Assembly: GCA_017546445.1 (NCBI GenBank) | Contig: JAFYWX010000020.1 | Span: forward strand, 1-64,000 | Origin: Akkermansia sp. | GTDB lineage: Bacteria; Verrucomicrobiota; Verrucomicrobiia; Verrucomicrobiales; Akkermansiaceae | Direction of reading: 5' to 3' | DNA length: 64,000 nt | Part shown: piece by piece, positions 37,001 through 47,046 of the stretch | Numbering within the stretch: the first letter of the stretch is position 1 | Layout of the letters: every line of letters begins with the position of its first letter | Notes under the pieces: generated by a model | What the model was told of the DNA's origin: nothing | The model's database searches: none | What the model saw: the letters and a program-made list of their open reading frames with translations, nothing else | Translations under genes and position numbers: made by a program

Positions 37001-39151
37001 AGCGTTGAATTCGCAGGCAATATCGCCATTGGTAGCACCATCAGCAACAACGGTACTCTTACACTGAACGGGCAGATTTCCATTACTGGTGTATTGACGA
37101 ATTTTGAACAATGCAGCAACGCCAAGGTGTCCTATGTCCAGGCAGATGGTTCCATCAGCTCGGGTGACAATGGGTTCATGAAGGCGGATGGCGGTTATTG
37201 GCTGACCAGTGTATCCAGCACCGGTACTACGAATCTGGATATTACCGAGGGCGTGACCATTGTAAAACACGATCAGGGTGGGGAATATTATCTGTATAAG
37301 GACGACGGTGGTGACGGCGAAACAAATACGGGCAACTACTATTTCCTGGTAGATTCCCAGACCGGTACTATTTTCTACGTCAGAAATAACGATGCAGCCA
37401 CGGGTAATGTTGAGGTGAATGCCGCGGCTGCAGGACGCGCCACTGGCTATGAGCTTGGCGCAGGCACTACCATGAATCTTGCGACGGGGGCCTCGACAGG
37501 CTCCAATGTAACTATCACTGCGCTTGGTGCCAGCACGATTAACCTTGCTCAGGGTTCTACCTTGAATACTTTTGCAAAGGCGGGATCTGGTTCTATTACT
37601 CTTACCGGCGAAGGTACGTATCAGGTTGTGAATGATTTGTGGCAAAAAGACAAGATCAATGAAGGCAACCTCTTGCCGAGCGGTGTGACTCTGGCTGTGT
37701 ATAACGCTGCGCAGAAACAAAGCGACTGGACAGGTACAATCAAGATTTCTAATTCCCATGTCATGGGTATTGACTTTGATAATCTGGGTAATCCGCTTTC
37801 GAAAGTTCTCCTCAATGGCCTCAGTACCTGGATGCACACAAGCCACAAGAATATCAATACCAATCTGATACTTGAAAATTACAGCGCTGACCGTTCTGCG
37901 TTCATTGTTGCTGATAGCAGTGATGGAAATGAATATATCTTTAATGGTTCCATCGAAGGCAGCGGTGATTTTGAGGTGGCCACTCGTGCAAATTCATTGT
38001 CTAAATATACCTTTAACGGGGATACAGCTGCGTGGAGGGGTGGGATTATTGTTAGTTCATCGTACAACAGCGATGTTGTTTACCCGAATAATGTACGAAA
38101 CAACACCCCCACTGTGGAGCTTAATTTGAACGGCTCGACTATTTTTTCCGCCACGGAAAATGACGGTATCACCCACAATCGTAGCGGTGAGGTGAATGTC
38201 AACATCGGCAGAGGTGCAACGGCTGAGGCAGATGTAACCATGAATGGCGCTATTGCCAATAATGGTGGCGGTACTCTTAATGTGACGGTGCAGGGCAATA
38301 CGGACTTTAATAGGGATGTAACGGCTACTAAGTTGACGGTGAACAGTGGGAAGACCGCCGCCATCAATTCAACGTTGACTGCTGGCTCGGTGGTGATTGC
38401 CGATGCTGCAACCATCAACGGCAAGGATGGCCAGAAGGTCTCCATGACCAAGGCTGAGATGAGCAGCACGGGTATCTCCGGTGCTGCTACGGACGGCACC
38501 AAGGGCAGCATGTCGAACGCCGATGTGCAGATTGCCCAGCTGGCTGCTGATGCTTCCTTCACTATTGCCGACATGACGCTGACGAATACCACTATCACCG
38601 CTGCAACGGTGGATACCAAGGTGGATTTGAGCAACGTGAGCGTGGGTGCCGACAGCCTGGTAACGCTTGCCAAGGGTGCTTTCACTGTGCAAGACCAGGC
38701 CAATGTGGGCAGGGGTGGCAGCGCATGCGATTTCTCCACCTCTTCCTACAGTGGATTTACGCTGGGTGCAGCTGGTGATGCCAGCATTACGCTGAACCTG
38801 GGAGATCTGAGTCAGGTAACCGCCATGGGCCCGGGTGTGTATGATATCACCATTCTGCTGGATGGTTTCCAGATGGTGGATGGCAGTGCCAGCGTTCTCT
38901 TTGCTTCTGACAGTTGGCTGGGCAAGCTGCTGGCCCAGAGCAACAATGCCAATGTGGAAATCAGCATCAGCAAGGTTGCAGCAGGTGAAGCTGCAGTGGC
39001 CGGCGGTGGCGCTTCCACCGGCGTGAGCTACAGCACGGGTAGCGTGGGTACCATCATCACCATCAATGGCCTGAATGTGCCGGAGCCGACCACAAGCACG
39101 CTGAGCCTGCTGGCTCTGGCCGGCCTCTGCGCCCGCCGCCGCAGGAAGTAA
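34072..39151 (+). CDS. Giant PEP-CTERM autotransporter-like surface protein, out of frame at a G8 tract
   Basis: The signal is MKLHLPKQLFTALLSAIVLA followed by an Ala/Pro segment. The first frame stops at 34428 just after a G8 run; the +1 frame continues from there and is open to 39151. With seven G the product would be 1692 residues. The body is Gly/Ser/Thr/Asn-rich beta-helix repeats of the pattern LSGxGxLxKxGxGTLTLSG, as in autotransporter passengers. No beta-barrel is visible at the end; instead it has VPEPTTSTLSLLALAGLCAR followed by Arg/Lys, a PEP-CTERM sorting signal. It should be exported and then processed by an exosortase. Either a phase-variable surface protein currently off or a sequence error; see finding. 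Isolated gene with its own upstream region (33877-34071). Confidence 0.8.
34407..34414 (+). repeat. G8 tract breaking the surface-protein gene
   Basis: Eight G residues about 110 codons into the PEP-CTERM gene. Loss of one base restores a continuous frame across the entire gene. Long G tracts in surface-protein genes are the classic substrate of slipped-strand phase variation. Confidence 0.75.
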
Positions 39152-39182
39152 GCCGCACGAGCGGTTTCCCGCCTGATTTCAG

Positions 39183-39210
39183 GGCCTGGCACGCTAGAGC
39201 GTGCCAGGCC
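39183..39210. terminator. Hairpin after the PEP-CTERM gene
   Basis: A perfect 12-bp stem (GGCCTGGCACGC with GCGTGCCAGGCC), loop TAGA, 31 bases after the stop. No U-run on either side, so a terminator is likely but not certain. Confidence 0.55.
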
Positions 39211-39262
39211 TGCAGCGCAGTATGCGCATTCGGTGAATTGCAGTATGGCAGGGTCGCAAAGT

Positions 39263-39330
39263 CATCGGAGCACGGGACTTTAGTCCCGAAAACATAACCG
39301 ATGAGGGACTAAAGTCCCTCCGCTTCGACA
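39263..39330. repeat. REP-like palindromic element, copy 2
   Basis: Palindromes CGGGACTTTAGTCCCG (39273-39288) and AGGGACTAAAGTCCCT (39304-39319), with CATCGGAGCA and CTCCGCTTCGA at the borders. It is the reverse complement in layout of the copy at 15543-15606. Located between two convergent genes. Confidence 0.75.
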
Positions 39331-39359
39331 AAAACAGCAGTCATTCAAATCGTCATTTA

Positions 39360-42008
39360 TCACAGGCCACCGGTGCTGCCGCCTACGAGTTGCAGCAGTT
39401 CCTCCGGCGGGAGGTGGAGGAGGAGTTTCTCCAGCCCGCCGGCGAGGAGTTTATCGGCCATATCGCGCTTGCGGGTGAGCATGGTGTGGATATTTTCCTC
39501 GATGGTGCCGCGGCAGATGAGGGGGTGAATGATGACCGGGTTTTTCTGGCCGATGCGGTAGGCGCGGTCGCTGGCCTGGTTTTCCACGGCGGGGTTCCAC
39601 CAGCGGTCGAAGTGGATGACGTGGCGGGCGCGGGTGAGGGTGAGGCCGGTGCCGGCGGCTTTGAGGGAGAGCAGGAAGAAGGGCGGGCCGGCGGGATGCT
39701 GGAATTGCTGCACGAGCTGCTGGCGCTCGGCAATGGGGGTGCCGCCGTGCAGCACGAGCCCGGGTGCGCCGAAGATGCCGGCCAGGAAGTCGTGCAGCGG
39801 TTCCATCATGCTGCGGTACTGGGTGAAGATGAGCGCGGCATCTCCCGCGGCGGCAATCTGCTGCGCCAGGTGGCCCAGGCGGGTCATTTTGCCGCTCTGG
39901 GCGGGGTCGTAGTAGCTTTCGCCCAGGTACTGGGCAGGGTGGTTGCAGATTTGCTTCAGGTGGCTCAGGATGGGCAGCAGCAGGGTGAGGCGCGTCTGCG
40001 GGTCGGGCTCGTGCACAATGGCCTGCAGCTTCTCCACCTCGCGGGCATAGAGGCGGGTCTGCTCCGGGGTGAGCAGGCAGTAGGCGGGCTGCTCGGTCTT
40101 GGGCGGCAGCTCGGGCAGCAGGGCGGGGTCGGTTTTCAGGCGGCGCAGCATGAAGGGCCGCACCAGCTTGCGCAGCGGACTGTAATCGGTGCCCATTTTC
40201 TGCACCATGGCGTTGAATTCTTTCTCCGTGCCCAGCAGGCCGGGGGTGAGGAAATGGAACAGGCTGCGCAGCTCGCTGAGCGAGTTCTCCACCGGTGTGC
40301 CGGTGAGGGCAACGCGGCGCGGGGAGTTGAGCAGCAGCAGGCTGCGTGTGCGCTGGGAGTCCGCATTCTTGATGGCCTGCGCCTCATCCAGCACCAGGGC
40401 GGGCAGGGGCTCTGCCGCCAGCAGTTCGGCCAGACGGGTGGCCATGCCGTAGGTGGTGAGCGCCACATGTGCCCGCTTCAGCAGCCAGCCCGGGTTCTTC
40501 TGCAGGTAGTCGCTATCCTGCCGGTTCAGGGCATAGGGGTGCAGCACCAGGGTATTGAGCTGCGGGGCGAATTTGCGCAGTTCGTCCTGCCAGTTGGTGA
40601 GCAGCGATGCTGGGGCCACGATGAGCGCGGCGCGTTCTGCCAGCGCGCCGGTGGCGTGCAGATGCGCCAGCCAGGCGATGACCTGCAGGGTTTTTCCTAA
40701 GCCCATATCATCCGCCAGGCAGGCGCCGAAACCGGCCCCGGTCACGCCTAGCAGGAAACGCACGCCATCTTTCTGGTAGGGGCGCAGGGTGCCGGCCAGT
40801 TTTTCGGGTAGCTGCGGTTCCTGGTGGCTGATGCAGAGCTGCTTCAGGGCTTCCTGCAGGGCGGGGGCGGCCATGGCGCGCATGCCGTCTTCCTCCGGCG
40901 GTGGAATGTTGGGCAGGGCGGTGCTGTGCTTGCCGAGCAGCCAGCGAAGCCCCGCCAGCAGGGGGATGCCGCCCGCGGCCATGCGCGTGGCCTGCCGCCA
41001 GCTGTTGAGCAGCTTTTCGAGCTTTTCCTTATCCAGCCGCACCCATTCGCCGCGGAAGCGGATGAGGCCGTCTTCCCCGGCCAGCAGTTCCTCCAGCTCG
41101 GCCTCGGTGAGCTCGTAGTTGCCTAGCACCACGCGGGGGCTGAAACGCAGCAGGGTGGAGATATTCAGCGCCGGGGCGCGGTCGGGTTTCTGCCCCTCGC
41201 CGCTGCCGGCGGGCTGCAGCTGCACCTCCAGCTCCACGCGGGGCGGGCGGCTCTGCCACAGGTTCACCATGCGGGTTTCGATGCCGGCCTGCTCCAGCAG
41301 GGGCAGGCTTTCCAGAAAATCGTATGCCTGCCGGGGGCCCCAGGCGCAGGGCTTGTAGACCGCGCCGCTGTTGATGAGCTCATGCAGGAAGGAATTGCCC
41401 GCAGCCGCCTGCTGCAGCGGCCTCAGCAGGGCCGTGAGGGAATCCACATCATTCGCGTACAGCTGGCGGGCCAGTGCCAGCGGCGCATGGCGGGGCTTGC
41501 CGTCCTGCCCGGCGCGGTGAATGAAGGTGGCCAGGAAGGCAAAGGGATGCGATTCGGCCCCCTCACCGCCGTTTTCGGCCAGGTGGAAGCACAGGGTACC
41601 CAGCTGCTGCCAGCCCTCGCCCAGGGAGGCAAGCCATTTCTCCGGCGTGGTGAGCTCGCGCTCCGCCTGCCAGGCCAGCGCCTCACCCAGCGTGCCGAAC
41701 CATTCGACGAGCATGCCGGTGGTCACTGTGCCGCCATAAACGGGCGGCATGCCCTCCAGCCAGGCCGCTGCCTGTGGCTGCGAAAGCTGCGGTGCGGCAT
41801 CTTCCCCGCGTCGCAAGCGGCGCAGATGCGCCATCAGGAGCTCTTGCGCCTTCTCCCGCAGCCATGCCGGAAACGCCCCCGCGCCCAGCGGAAGCCCATG
41901 CCGCAGCAAATCCAGCATGCCCGCCCCGGCGCTGCGCGCAAACGCCCGCTCCAGCCGGGGAAACGCCCCCGCCGGCACCACACCCAGCCGCCCACCGGCC
42001 AGGCTCAA
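39360..42008 (-). CDS. SNF2/HepA-family helicase
   Basis: 882 residues from a TTG at 42008; no better start is visible upstream before the frame closes, so the start is provisional. An N-terminal about 400-residue region of unknown fold is followed by the SNF2 ATPase: LADDMGLGKTLQVIAWLAHL (Walker A), VLDEAQAIKNADS (DEAQ box), ALTGTPVENSLSELRSLFHF (motif III), ending with GLTLTRARHVIHFDRWWNPA and SDRAYRIGQ (motifs V-VI). It moves on double-stranded DNA using ATP; bacterial members remodel RNA polymerase or act in repair or defence. No associated nuclease or methylase gene, so no defence claim is made. Confidence 0.88.
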   Translation of the reverse strand: MSLAGGRLGVVPAGAFPRLERAFARSAGAGMLDLLRHGLPLGAGAFPAWLREKAQELLMAHLRRLRRGEDAAPQLSQPQAAAWLEGMPPVYGGTVTTGMLVEWFGTLGEALAWQAERELTTPEKWLASLGEGWQQLGTLCFHLAENGGEGAESHPFAFLATFIHRAGQDGKPRHAPLALARQLYANDVDSLTALLRPLQQAAAGNSFLHELINSGAVYKPCAWGPRQAYDFLESLPLLEQAGIETRMVNLWQSRPPRVELEVQLQPAGSGEGQKPDRAPALNISTLLRFSPRVVLGNYELTEAELEELLAGEDGLIRFRGEWVRLDKEKLEKLLNSWRQATRMAAGGIPLLAGLRWLLGKHSTALPNIPPPEEDGMRAMAAPALQEALKQLCISHQEPQLPEKLAGTLRPYQKDGVRFLLGVTGAGFGACLADDMGLGKTLQVIAWLAHLHATGALAERAALIVAPASLLTNWQDELRKFAPQLNTLVLHPYALNRQDSDYLQKNPGWLLKRAHVALTTYGMATRLAELLAAEPLPALVLDEAQAIKNADSQRTRSLLLLNSPRRVALTGTPVENSLSELRSLFHFLTPGLLGTEKEFNAMVQKMGTDYSPLRKLVRPFMLRRLKTDPALLPELPPKTEQPAYCLLTPEQTRLYAREVEKLQAIVHEPDPQTRLTLLLPILSHLKQICNHPAQYLGESYYDPAQSGKMTRLGHLAQQIAAAGDAALIFTQYRSMMEPLHDFLAGIFGAPGLVLHGGTPIAERQQLVQQFQHPAGPPFFLLSLKAAGTGLTLTRARHVIHFDRWWNPAVENQASDRAYRIGQKNPVIIHPLICRGTIEENIHTMLTRKRDMADKLLAGGLEKLLLHLPPEELLQLVGGSTGGL

Positions 42009-42227
42009 CGAAAATGTAGGGCTTTGCTCTGCGATGCTGCCAGTCTAGCCCAGCCACCCGCCTTTGTCAAGGGCTTGACAAACGACGTTTGACGATTGGA
42101 CCCGCGTCTCCCTTCATCTCCTGCCGCGCCACGTTTATCCATGCCCACCTTTTGATTGTTTTTTTTGCGGGGGAATTCGGGTGCCAGTTGCTTCTGCAAT
42201 CTTTGGTTCGCATGTGCGCCGGAGGGC

Positions 42228-42308
42228 GTTTCGGCTCAAAACAGGCTTGTAATCGGCTCATTTGGGGGTGAATATGAGCCGTAAATTCGGGTGAAATGAG
42301 CCGAAAGA
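42228..42308. repeat. Dispersed GGCTCAAAA/GGCTCATTT element, copy 1
   Basis: TTTCGGCTCAAAACAGG, then CGGCTCATTT and AAATGAGCCGAA in inverted order. A shorter copy lies at 62393-62450. It sits in a 376-base gene-free gap (42009-42384) along with the terminator of the next gene; nothing else is seen there. Confidence 0.7.
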
Positions 42309-42341
42309 ATGCACAAAGGACAGGTTCAATACCTCAAAACA

Positions 42342-42375
42342 AATCCGCCGCAGCTCAAACGAACTGCGGCGGATT
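42342..42375 (-). terminator. Terminator of the Sel1-repeat gene
   Basis: Stem AATCCGCCGCAG with CTGCGGCGGATT and a 10-base loop; on the minus strand TGTTTTG follows. Nearly identical to the purQ terminator at 43771-43800. Confidence 0.75.
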
Positions 42376-42384
42376 GACGATTGA

Positions 42385-43692
42385 TTAATTACCAGCGCTC
42401 TCCTCCTGCTCCCGGTCGTAAATGAATTCTCTGGTGCTGAGGTCGCCCATGGAGTATACCTGCTGAAACAACTGGCTGGTCTCATCGGCAGAAAGCTCGA
42501 GTTCATCACGCAGAACCATGAGCAGCAGTTCCCTGGCAGCCCAGGCCTGGCCATGTTCCATCTGAGTCCGGAAAAACTCGGCGCATTCGTCAATGCTGGC
42601 AGTATTCGGATTGGGTTGGTCGCTGAAATAGCAGCGGAGCAGACAGCGAGCCAGCGGGTCATCTTTTCTGGCAGCCATTGAAATAAGGCTGAACGCCTTG
42701 GCCTTATCGCCGGTGTAAGTGTGACCGTTCAGCATGGCCCACCCCAGCTGAACACAGGAGAAAGCGTCGCCTTTCTTCATGCCTTCCGTGAGCTGCTCGA
42801 GTATATCGCTCTTCAGCTGGCGAGTATGCTGGAAATTTTCTGCAGCATCTGTACTGAGCAGCTGCAGGGCAGTCTGCCAATCACAAGCTATCGCTTCGTT
42901 ATCAAGATACATACGAGCCAGCCCCAGGTTACCTTTCGGATTCCCGAGCTTGTAGCACTTGAAGTACAGCTCATATGCCTTGCTGTAATCCTTTTCAAGC
43001 CCTTCGCCGGTGTAATATAATTGAGCGAGTGCCGCCATGGCACCGGGGTGATTTTTTTCAACAGCTTTTTCAAACAGGCTCACCGCGCGGGCAATATCTT
43101 TCTCAACCCCTTCACCCTCTACATACTGCACACCCAATTCGAATTGCGACATGGTATCATCCATAGCGGCGCCCTTTTCAAACCAGTAGGCAGCCTGGAC
43201 AAAATCCTGTTCAACACCTCGCCCGCTCAGAAAGCAGCAGCCGTATTCATAAATACCCTCCGTATCACCGGCCTCGGCAGCGCGCTGAAACCACAGAGCA
43301 GAATGCTCCAGGTTATATAAGGGGTTATCCTCCGCCAGGTGGAAGAACGCCAGAGCCACCATGGCCTCCACTAGATCTAAATCGGCGGCGTAGGAAAGCC
43401 ACATGGCGGCATCCGCATAATCACCCGCCTCACGGGATTTCTGAACCTGAGCTATGAGAACCTTGCAGATCCCTATGCCGAAGGCGGCTTGAGCATGCCC
43501 GCTTTCGGCAGCCTGCAGAAGCAGAGCCATCGCTCCATCCAGTTCCTTTCTGCGGAGAGCCCGGAGAGCTCTGGCAAACAGATTGCGCGGGTCATTTTCG
43601 GCTCGCTCGCTGCTGATGATTCCTTCATCCTGGCGCAGGAATCGGGAGAAATATACAGAAAAATAATCTTTAAGGAGAACAGTGTTATTCAT
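42385..43692 (-). CDS. Sel1-like TPR repeat protein
   Basis: 435 residues. At least eight Sel1-like repeats of about 36 residues, for example AAMWLSYAADLDLVEAMVAL, AYWFEKGAAMDDTMSQFELG, AVSLFEKAVEKNHPGAMAAL and AYELYFKCYKLGNPKGNLGL. These stack as alpha-solenoids that bind other proteins. No signal peptide, so cytoplasmic. No catalytic domain. Partner unknown. It lies between purQ and the SNF2 gene, with its own terminator. Confidence 0.85.
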   Translation of the reverse strand: MNNTVLLKDYFSVYFSRFLRQDEGIISSERAENDPRNLFARALRALRRKELDGAMALLLQAAESGHAQAAFGIGICKVLIAQVQKSREAGDYADAAMWLSYAADLDLVEAMVALAFFHLAEDNPLYNLEHSALWFQRAAEAGDTEGIYEYGCCFLSGRGVEQDFVQAAYWFEKGAAMDDTMSQFELGVQYVEGEGVEKDIARAVSLFEKAVEKNHPGAMAALAQLYYTGEGLEKDYSKAYELYFKCYKLGNPKGNLGLARMYLDNEAIACDWQTALQLLSTDAAENFQHTRQLKSDILEQLTEGMKKGDAFSCVQLGWAMLNGHTYTGDKAKAFSLISMAARKDDPLARCLLRCYFSDQPNPNTASIDECAEFFRTQMEHGQAWAARELLLMVLRDELELSADETSQLFQQVYSMGDLSTREFIYDREQEESAGN

Positions 43693-43770
43693 GGGTGTTA
43701 TCGGATAGATGGTGATACGTCAAAGCGTACTGCAGAAAAATCAAAATATCAAGCAGAATTCCATAAAAAA

Positions 43771-43800
43771 TCCGCCGCAGCTCAATTGAACTGCGGCGGA
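43771..43800 (-). terminator. Terminator of the purine operon
   Basis: A 10-bp stem (TCCGCCGCAG with CTGCGGCGGA), 10-base loop, then TTTTTTATGG on the minus strand. It follows purQ and closes the operon. The same hairpin sequence recurs at 42342-42375, so it may be a mobile terminator unit. Confidence 0.8.
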
Positions 43801-43837
43801 TATCAGGATAATTATTCCTTATTCACTTCTTCATTAT

Positions 43838-44545
43838 TCACTTGATGGCATCATAGGCGCCCTTGAAGAAGTAGTAACCCCAGCCCCAATCGGGGTCACC
43901 GGACCAGTCCGGGTCATAGTGGTGGCGGGGCTTCAGGAAGCGTTCCGGGTGGGGCATGAGACCCATGGCGCGGCCGGTGGGGTCCATGAGGCCGGCGATG
44001 CGGAGCTCGGAGCCGTTGTGGTTATCGGCATACTGCAGGGCAACGCAACCGGAATCGAGGTATTTCTGGGCATCGCCGGGGTCGCACACGAGGCGGCCTT
44101 CAGCGTGGGCAGAGGGGAGCTCGAAGTTCTCGGGCAGGTAGGTGGTGTAGGGGCAGTTCGGGGCCACCTTCACCAGCTTGTCCCACATGCACTCGAAGCG
44201 CTCGCTCTTGTTCCAGATGAGGGAAGCCTTGGGCAGAATGCCCAGCTTGGTGAGAATCTGGAAGCCGTTGCAGATACCGAACAGGAAGCCGCCGTTTTCG
44301 TAGTGCTTCTGCAGGGCATCGCCCAGGAAACGCTCGGTTTCCAGCTGGGCCAGGCGGCCGCTCATCACGTAGTCACCGTAGGAGAAGCCGCCGGAGAACA
44401 CGACGAGCTGGGCCTTGGCCACATGGGCCGGGGTGGCGGTGGCGATGGGCTGCACCTGGGTGGAGAAACCGGCTGCGTTCAGGGCGCGTGCGGTTTCCAC
44501 GTCGCAGTTGGTGCCGGGGTATTTGAGAAGTAATGCGTGAGGCAT
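43838..44545 (-). CDS. purQ: Phosphoribosylformylglycinamidine synthase, glutaminase subunit PurQ
   Basis: 235 residues. Class I glutamine amidotransferase: the nucleophile Cys is in FGICNGFQIL, His-Glu in MPHPERFLKP, and QLVVFSGGFSYGDY precedes. It supplies ammonia to PurL for FGAM synthesis. The order purC, purS-like, purL, purQ on the minus strand is the standard one for the multi-subunit enzyme. A 60-base gap with ATTGAC repeats separates it from purL. Confidence 0.95.
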   Translation of the reverse strand: MPHALLLKYPGTNCDVETARALNAAGFSTQVQPIATATPAHVAKAQLVVFSGGFSYGDYVMSGRLAQLETERFLGDALQKHYENGGFLFGICNGFQILTKLGILPKASLIWNKSERFECMWDKLVKVAPNCPYTTYLPENFELPSAHAEGRLVCDPGDAQKYLDSGCVALQYADNHNGSELRIAGLMDPTGRAMGLMPHPERFLKPRHHYDPDWSGDPDWGWGYYFFKGAYDAIK

Positions 44546-44551
44546 AAATGG

Positions 44552-44583
44552 ATTGACGATTTACAATTTACGATTGACGAATT
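44552..44583. repeat. ATTGACGATT short repeats between purL and purQ
   Basis: Three imperfect 11-base units (ATTGACGATTT, ACAATTTACG, ATTGACGAATT). Related units are found at 47012-47041, 48377-48410 and near 42093 and 42373. Confidence 0.6.
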
Positions 44584-44605
44584 GAGGATTCGATTCGCGG
44601 TTCTA

Positions 44606-46999
44606 TCAATAGAAGGGTGTAAGACCATTCTTCCAGATGCTCTTCAGCTCGGCAATCTCAGCCTGCAGCACGGTGCTGCCCTTGGCGGTGATGGTGAGCT
44701 GACCGTCGGTGGTGGCGGAGCCGATGCGGGCGCAGGGGAAGCCGGCCATGGCGGCCTCGAACTCAGCGGCCATGTCCTCGTCCACTTCCACGAGGAAGCG
44801 GCCGGTGCTTTCGGAGAAGCAGGGCACGGCGTTGTTCTGCCAGCCGTTCACGGTGGGCAGGGCGTCCAGGTCAATCTTCATGCCGCCGATGCCGGAGAAG
44901 GCCATTTCAGCAGCGGCCACGGCGAGACCACCCTCGGAGAGGTCGTGTGCGGAAAGCACCAGACCCTGGGTGAGAGCCTTGTCGTAGTAGGCCTTGTAGA
45001 GCTCGTAGTTCTTCGTGCAGTCGGTCTGCGGCACCTTGGCGCCGGAGATACCCTTCACGCGGGCATAGACAGAGGCACCCATTTCGTCCTCGGTGTTGCC
45101 CACCATGAAGATGGCGCTGTTGCTGCGGCGCAGGGAAGCGCCACGCACGTGGGAGGCATCCTCCACCACACCGAAGCCGGAGCAAAGGAAGGTCACGGGG
45201 ATGTTCACCGGGCCGTCCTCGGTCTCGAAGTAGTTGTAGAAGCTGTCCTTACCGGATACGTAGGGAGCGCCGTAGGCCAGAGCGGCCTCGCGGATACCCT
45301 TGGCGCATTCCACGATGCGGCCCAGCTCGGTGGGTTCCTCGGGGTTGCCCATGCAGAAGTTATCCAGCAGGGCAATCTTGTCCGGGTTGGTACCGGCCAG
45401 CACCAGCTGGCGCACGGTCTCATCCACGGTGCCGGTGCCCATGGCGTAGGGGTCGGTCTTGCCCCACTCCGGCAGAATGGCCAGAGCCAGGGACATGAGC
45501 TTATCGGAGCCGTCGATATCGATGACGGAGGCATCCTGCGGGGCATCGGCGCTGGCGCCGGCCAGGGGCTTCAGCACGGTGTTGCCCTGCACCTCGTGGT
45601 CGTATTCGCGGATGATGGGCTCGCGGGAAACGATGGCGAAATCACCGAAGAGCTGCTTCAGGTCGCCAGCCAGGTTGCTGTCATCCAGAGCCAGGCCGGT
45701 CTTGGCATCGCCCTTGGTGAACACGGAGGTAAGCTTCTTCACGGGGGCATCGTGCAGCTTGGAGTTATCCATCTCCACCACGCACTCGCCGTTGTGCCAC
45801 ACGCGCAGCACGCCGCTGTCGTTGGACTCACCCAGCACGGTCATCTCCGTCTGGAAGGTATCGGCCAGCTTCTGCAGCTCGTCCAGGTTCTCCGGCTTCA
45901 CAGCCAGCACCATACGCTCTTGGGACTCGGAAAGGAAAATCTGCCAGGAAAGCATGTTGGTTTCCTTGAGCGGGGCGCGCTCCAGGTACAGGTTGCCGCC
46001 GGTCTCGGAAAGCATTTCACCTGCAGCGGAGGAGAAACCACCGGCGCCGCAGTCTGTCACGAACTCGATAAGGCCGCGCTCGCGGGCCTCCAGAATCACA
46101 TCGAGCGTCTTCTTTTCCTCGATGGGGTTGCCAATCTGCACAGCCTGCTGGTCTTCCTCGGCAGAGGCCTCGCCCATGGCGGCGGAAGAGAAGGTAGCGC
46201 CGTGCAGGCCGTCCTTACCGGTGCGGCCGCCGATGACCACCACGGCCAGGCCGGGCTTCATCTCCTTGGCGATGTCTTCCTGCGGAATCACACCGGCGGT
46301 GCCGCAGAATACAAGCGGGTTGTAAATGTAGGTGGGGTCGAACTGGATGGCACCGCTCGTGGTGGGAATACCCATGCGGTTGCCGTAGTCGCGCACGCCG
46401 TGCACCACGCCGCGCATGATGCCCAGCGGGTGAATGATGTTGTGGCCTTCCACCATCTCCTGCGGCGTATCGGGGGCGCCGAAGCAGAATACATCCAGGT
46501 TAGCGATGGGCTTGGCACCCTTGCCGGCGCCCAGAATATCGCGGATCACGCCGCCCAGGCCCGTGTTGGCACCGGCGTAGGGCTCAATGGCGGAGGGGTG
46601 GTTGTGCGTCTCGGCCTTCAGGCACACGGAGAGCTTGTCGTCCAGCTTGATGAAGCCGGCGTTGTCCACAAAGCAGCTCAGCACAAAACCGGGCTTCTTG
46701 GCCATGAGCTCCTTCGTGGTGCTCTGGATGAAGGTCTTGTACATGCTCTTGATTTCCTCCGTCTGGCCGTCCACCGTGTGCTGAATGGTGGCGGCGAAAA
46801 TGCGGTGCTTGCAGTGCTCAGACCAGGTCTGGGCGATTACCTCGAGCTCCACATCCGTTGGGTCGCGGTCAATCTCGCAGAAAATCTGCTGCACCACCAG
46901 CATATCCTCGGTGGAGAGGGAAAGCTTCATGTTCTGGCTCAGCGCCGTCAGCTCGCCTTCGCTCAGATTACGAACAGGAATGGTACGATAAGTAGCCAT
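44606..46999 (-). CDS. purL: Phosphoribosylformylglycinamidine synthase, synthetase subunit PurL
   Basis: 797 residues: the small, PurS-dependent PurL type. EHCKHRIFAATI near the N-terminus, KAETHNHPSAIEPYAGANTG (ATP and substrate site), then GIPTTSGAIQFDPTY and VSGKDSFYNYFET. It forms a complex with PurQ and PurS and converts FGAR to FGAM using ATP and glutamine. Intact. ATTGAC-type repeats flank it on both sides. Confidence 0.96.
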   Translation of the reverse strand: MATYRTIPVRNLSEGELTALSQNMKLSLSTEDMLVVQQIFCEIDRDPTDVELEVIAQTWSEHCKHRIFAATIQHTVDGQTEEIKSMYKTFIQSTTKELMAKKPGFVLSCFVDNAGFIKLDDKLSVCLKAETHNHPSAIEPYAGANTGLGGVIRDILGAGKGAKPIANLDVFCFGAPDTPQEMVEGHNIIHPLGIMRGVVHGVRDYGNRMGIPTTSGAIQFDPTYIYNPLVFCGTAGVIPQEDIAKEMKPGLAVVVIGGRTGKDGLHGATFSSAAMGEASAEEDQQAVQIGNPIEEKKTLDVILEARERGLIEFVTDCGAGGFSSAAGEMLSETGGNLYLERAPLKETNMLSWQIFLSESQERMVLAVKPENLDELQKLADTFQTEMTVLGESNDSGVLRVWHNGECVVEMDNSKLHDAPVKKLTSVFTKGDAKTGLALDDSNLAGDLKQLFGDFAIVSREPIIREYDHEVQGNTVLKPLAGASADAPQDASVIDIDGSDKLMSLALAILPEWGKTDPYAMGTGTVDETVRQLVLAGTNPDKIALLDNFCMGNPEEPTELGRIVECAKGIREAALAYGAPYVSGKDSFYNYFETEDGPVNIPVTFLCSGFGVVEDASHVRGASLRRSNSAIFMVGNTEDEMGASVYARVKGISGAKVPQTDCTKNYELYKAYYDKALTQGLVLSAHDLSEGGLAVAAAEMAFSGIGGMKIDLDALPTVNGWQNNAVPCFSESTGRFLVEVDEDMAAEFEAAMAGFPCARIGSATTDGQLTITAKGSTVLQAEIAELKSIWKNGLTPFY

Positions 47000-47011
47000 G
47001 GTATTAAGAAT

Positions 47012-47041
47012 TTACTATTGACAATTGACTATTGACAATTG
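47012..47041. repeat. ATTGACAATTG short tandem repeats between purS-like gene and purL
   Basis: Two perfect copies of ACTATTGACAATTG with part of a third. They are part of a family of ATTGAC repeats found in every gap of the pur cluster. Confidence 0.7.
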
Positions 47042-47046
47042 GGATT

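Noticed and set aside
39360..42008. SNF2 helicase as part of a defence island such as DISARM
   Set aside because: No methylase, nuclease or DrmA/B-like neighbour is present.
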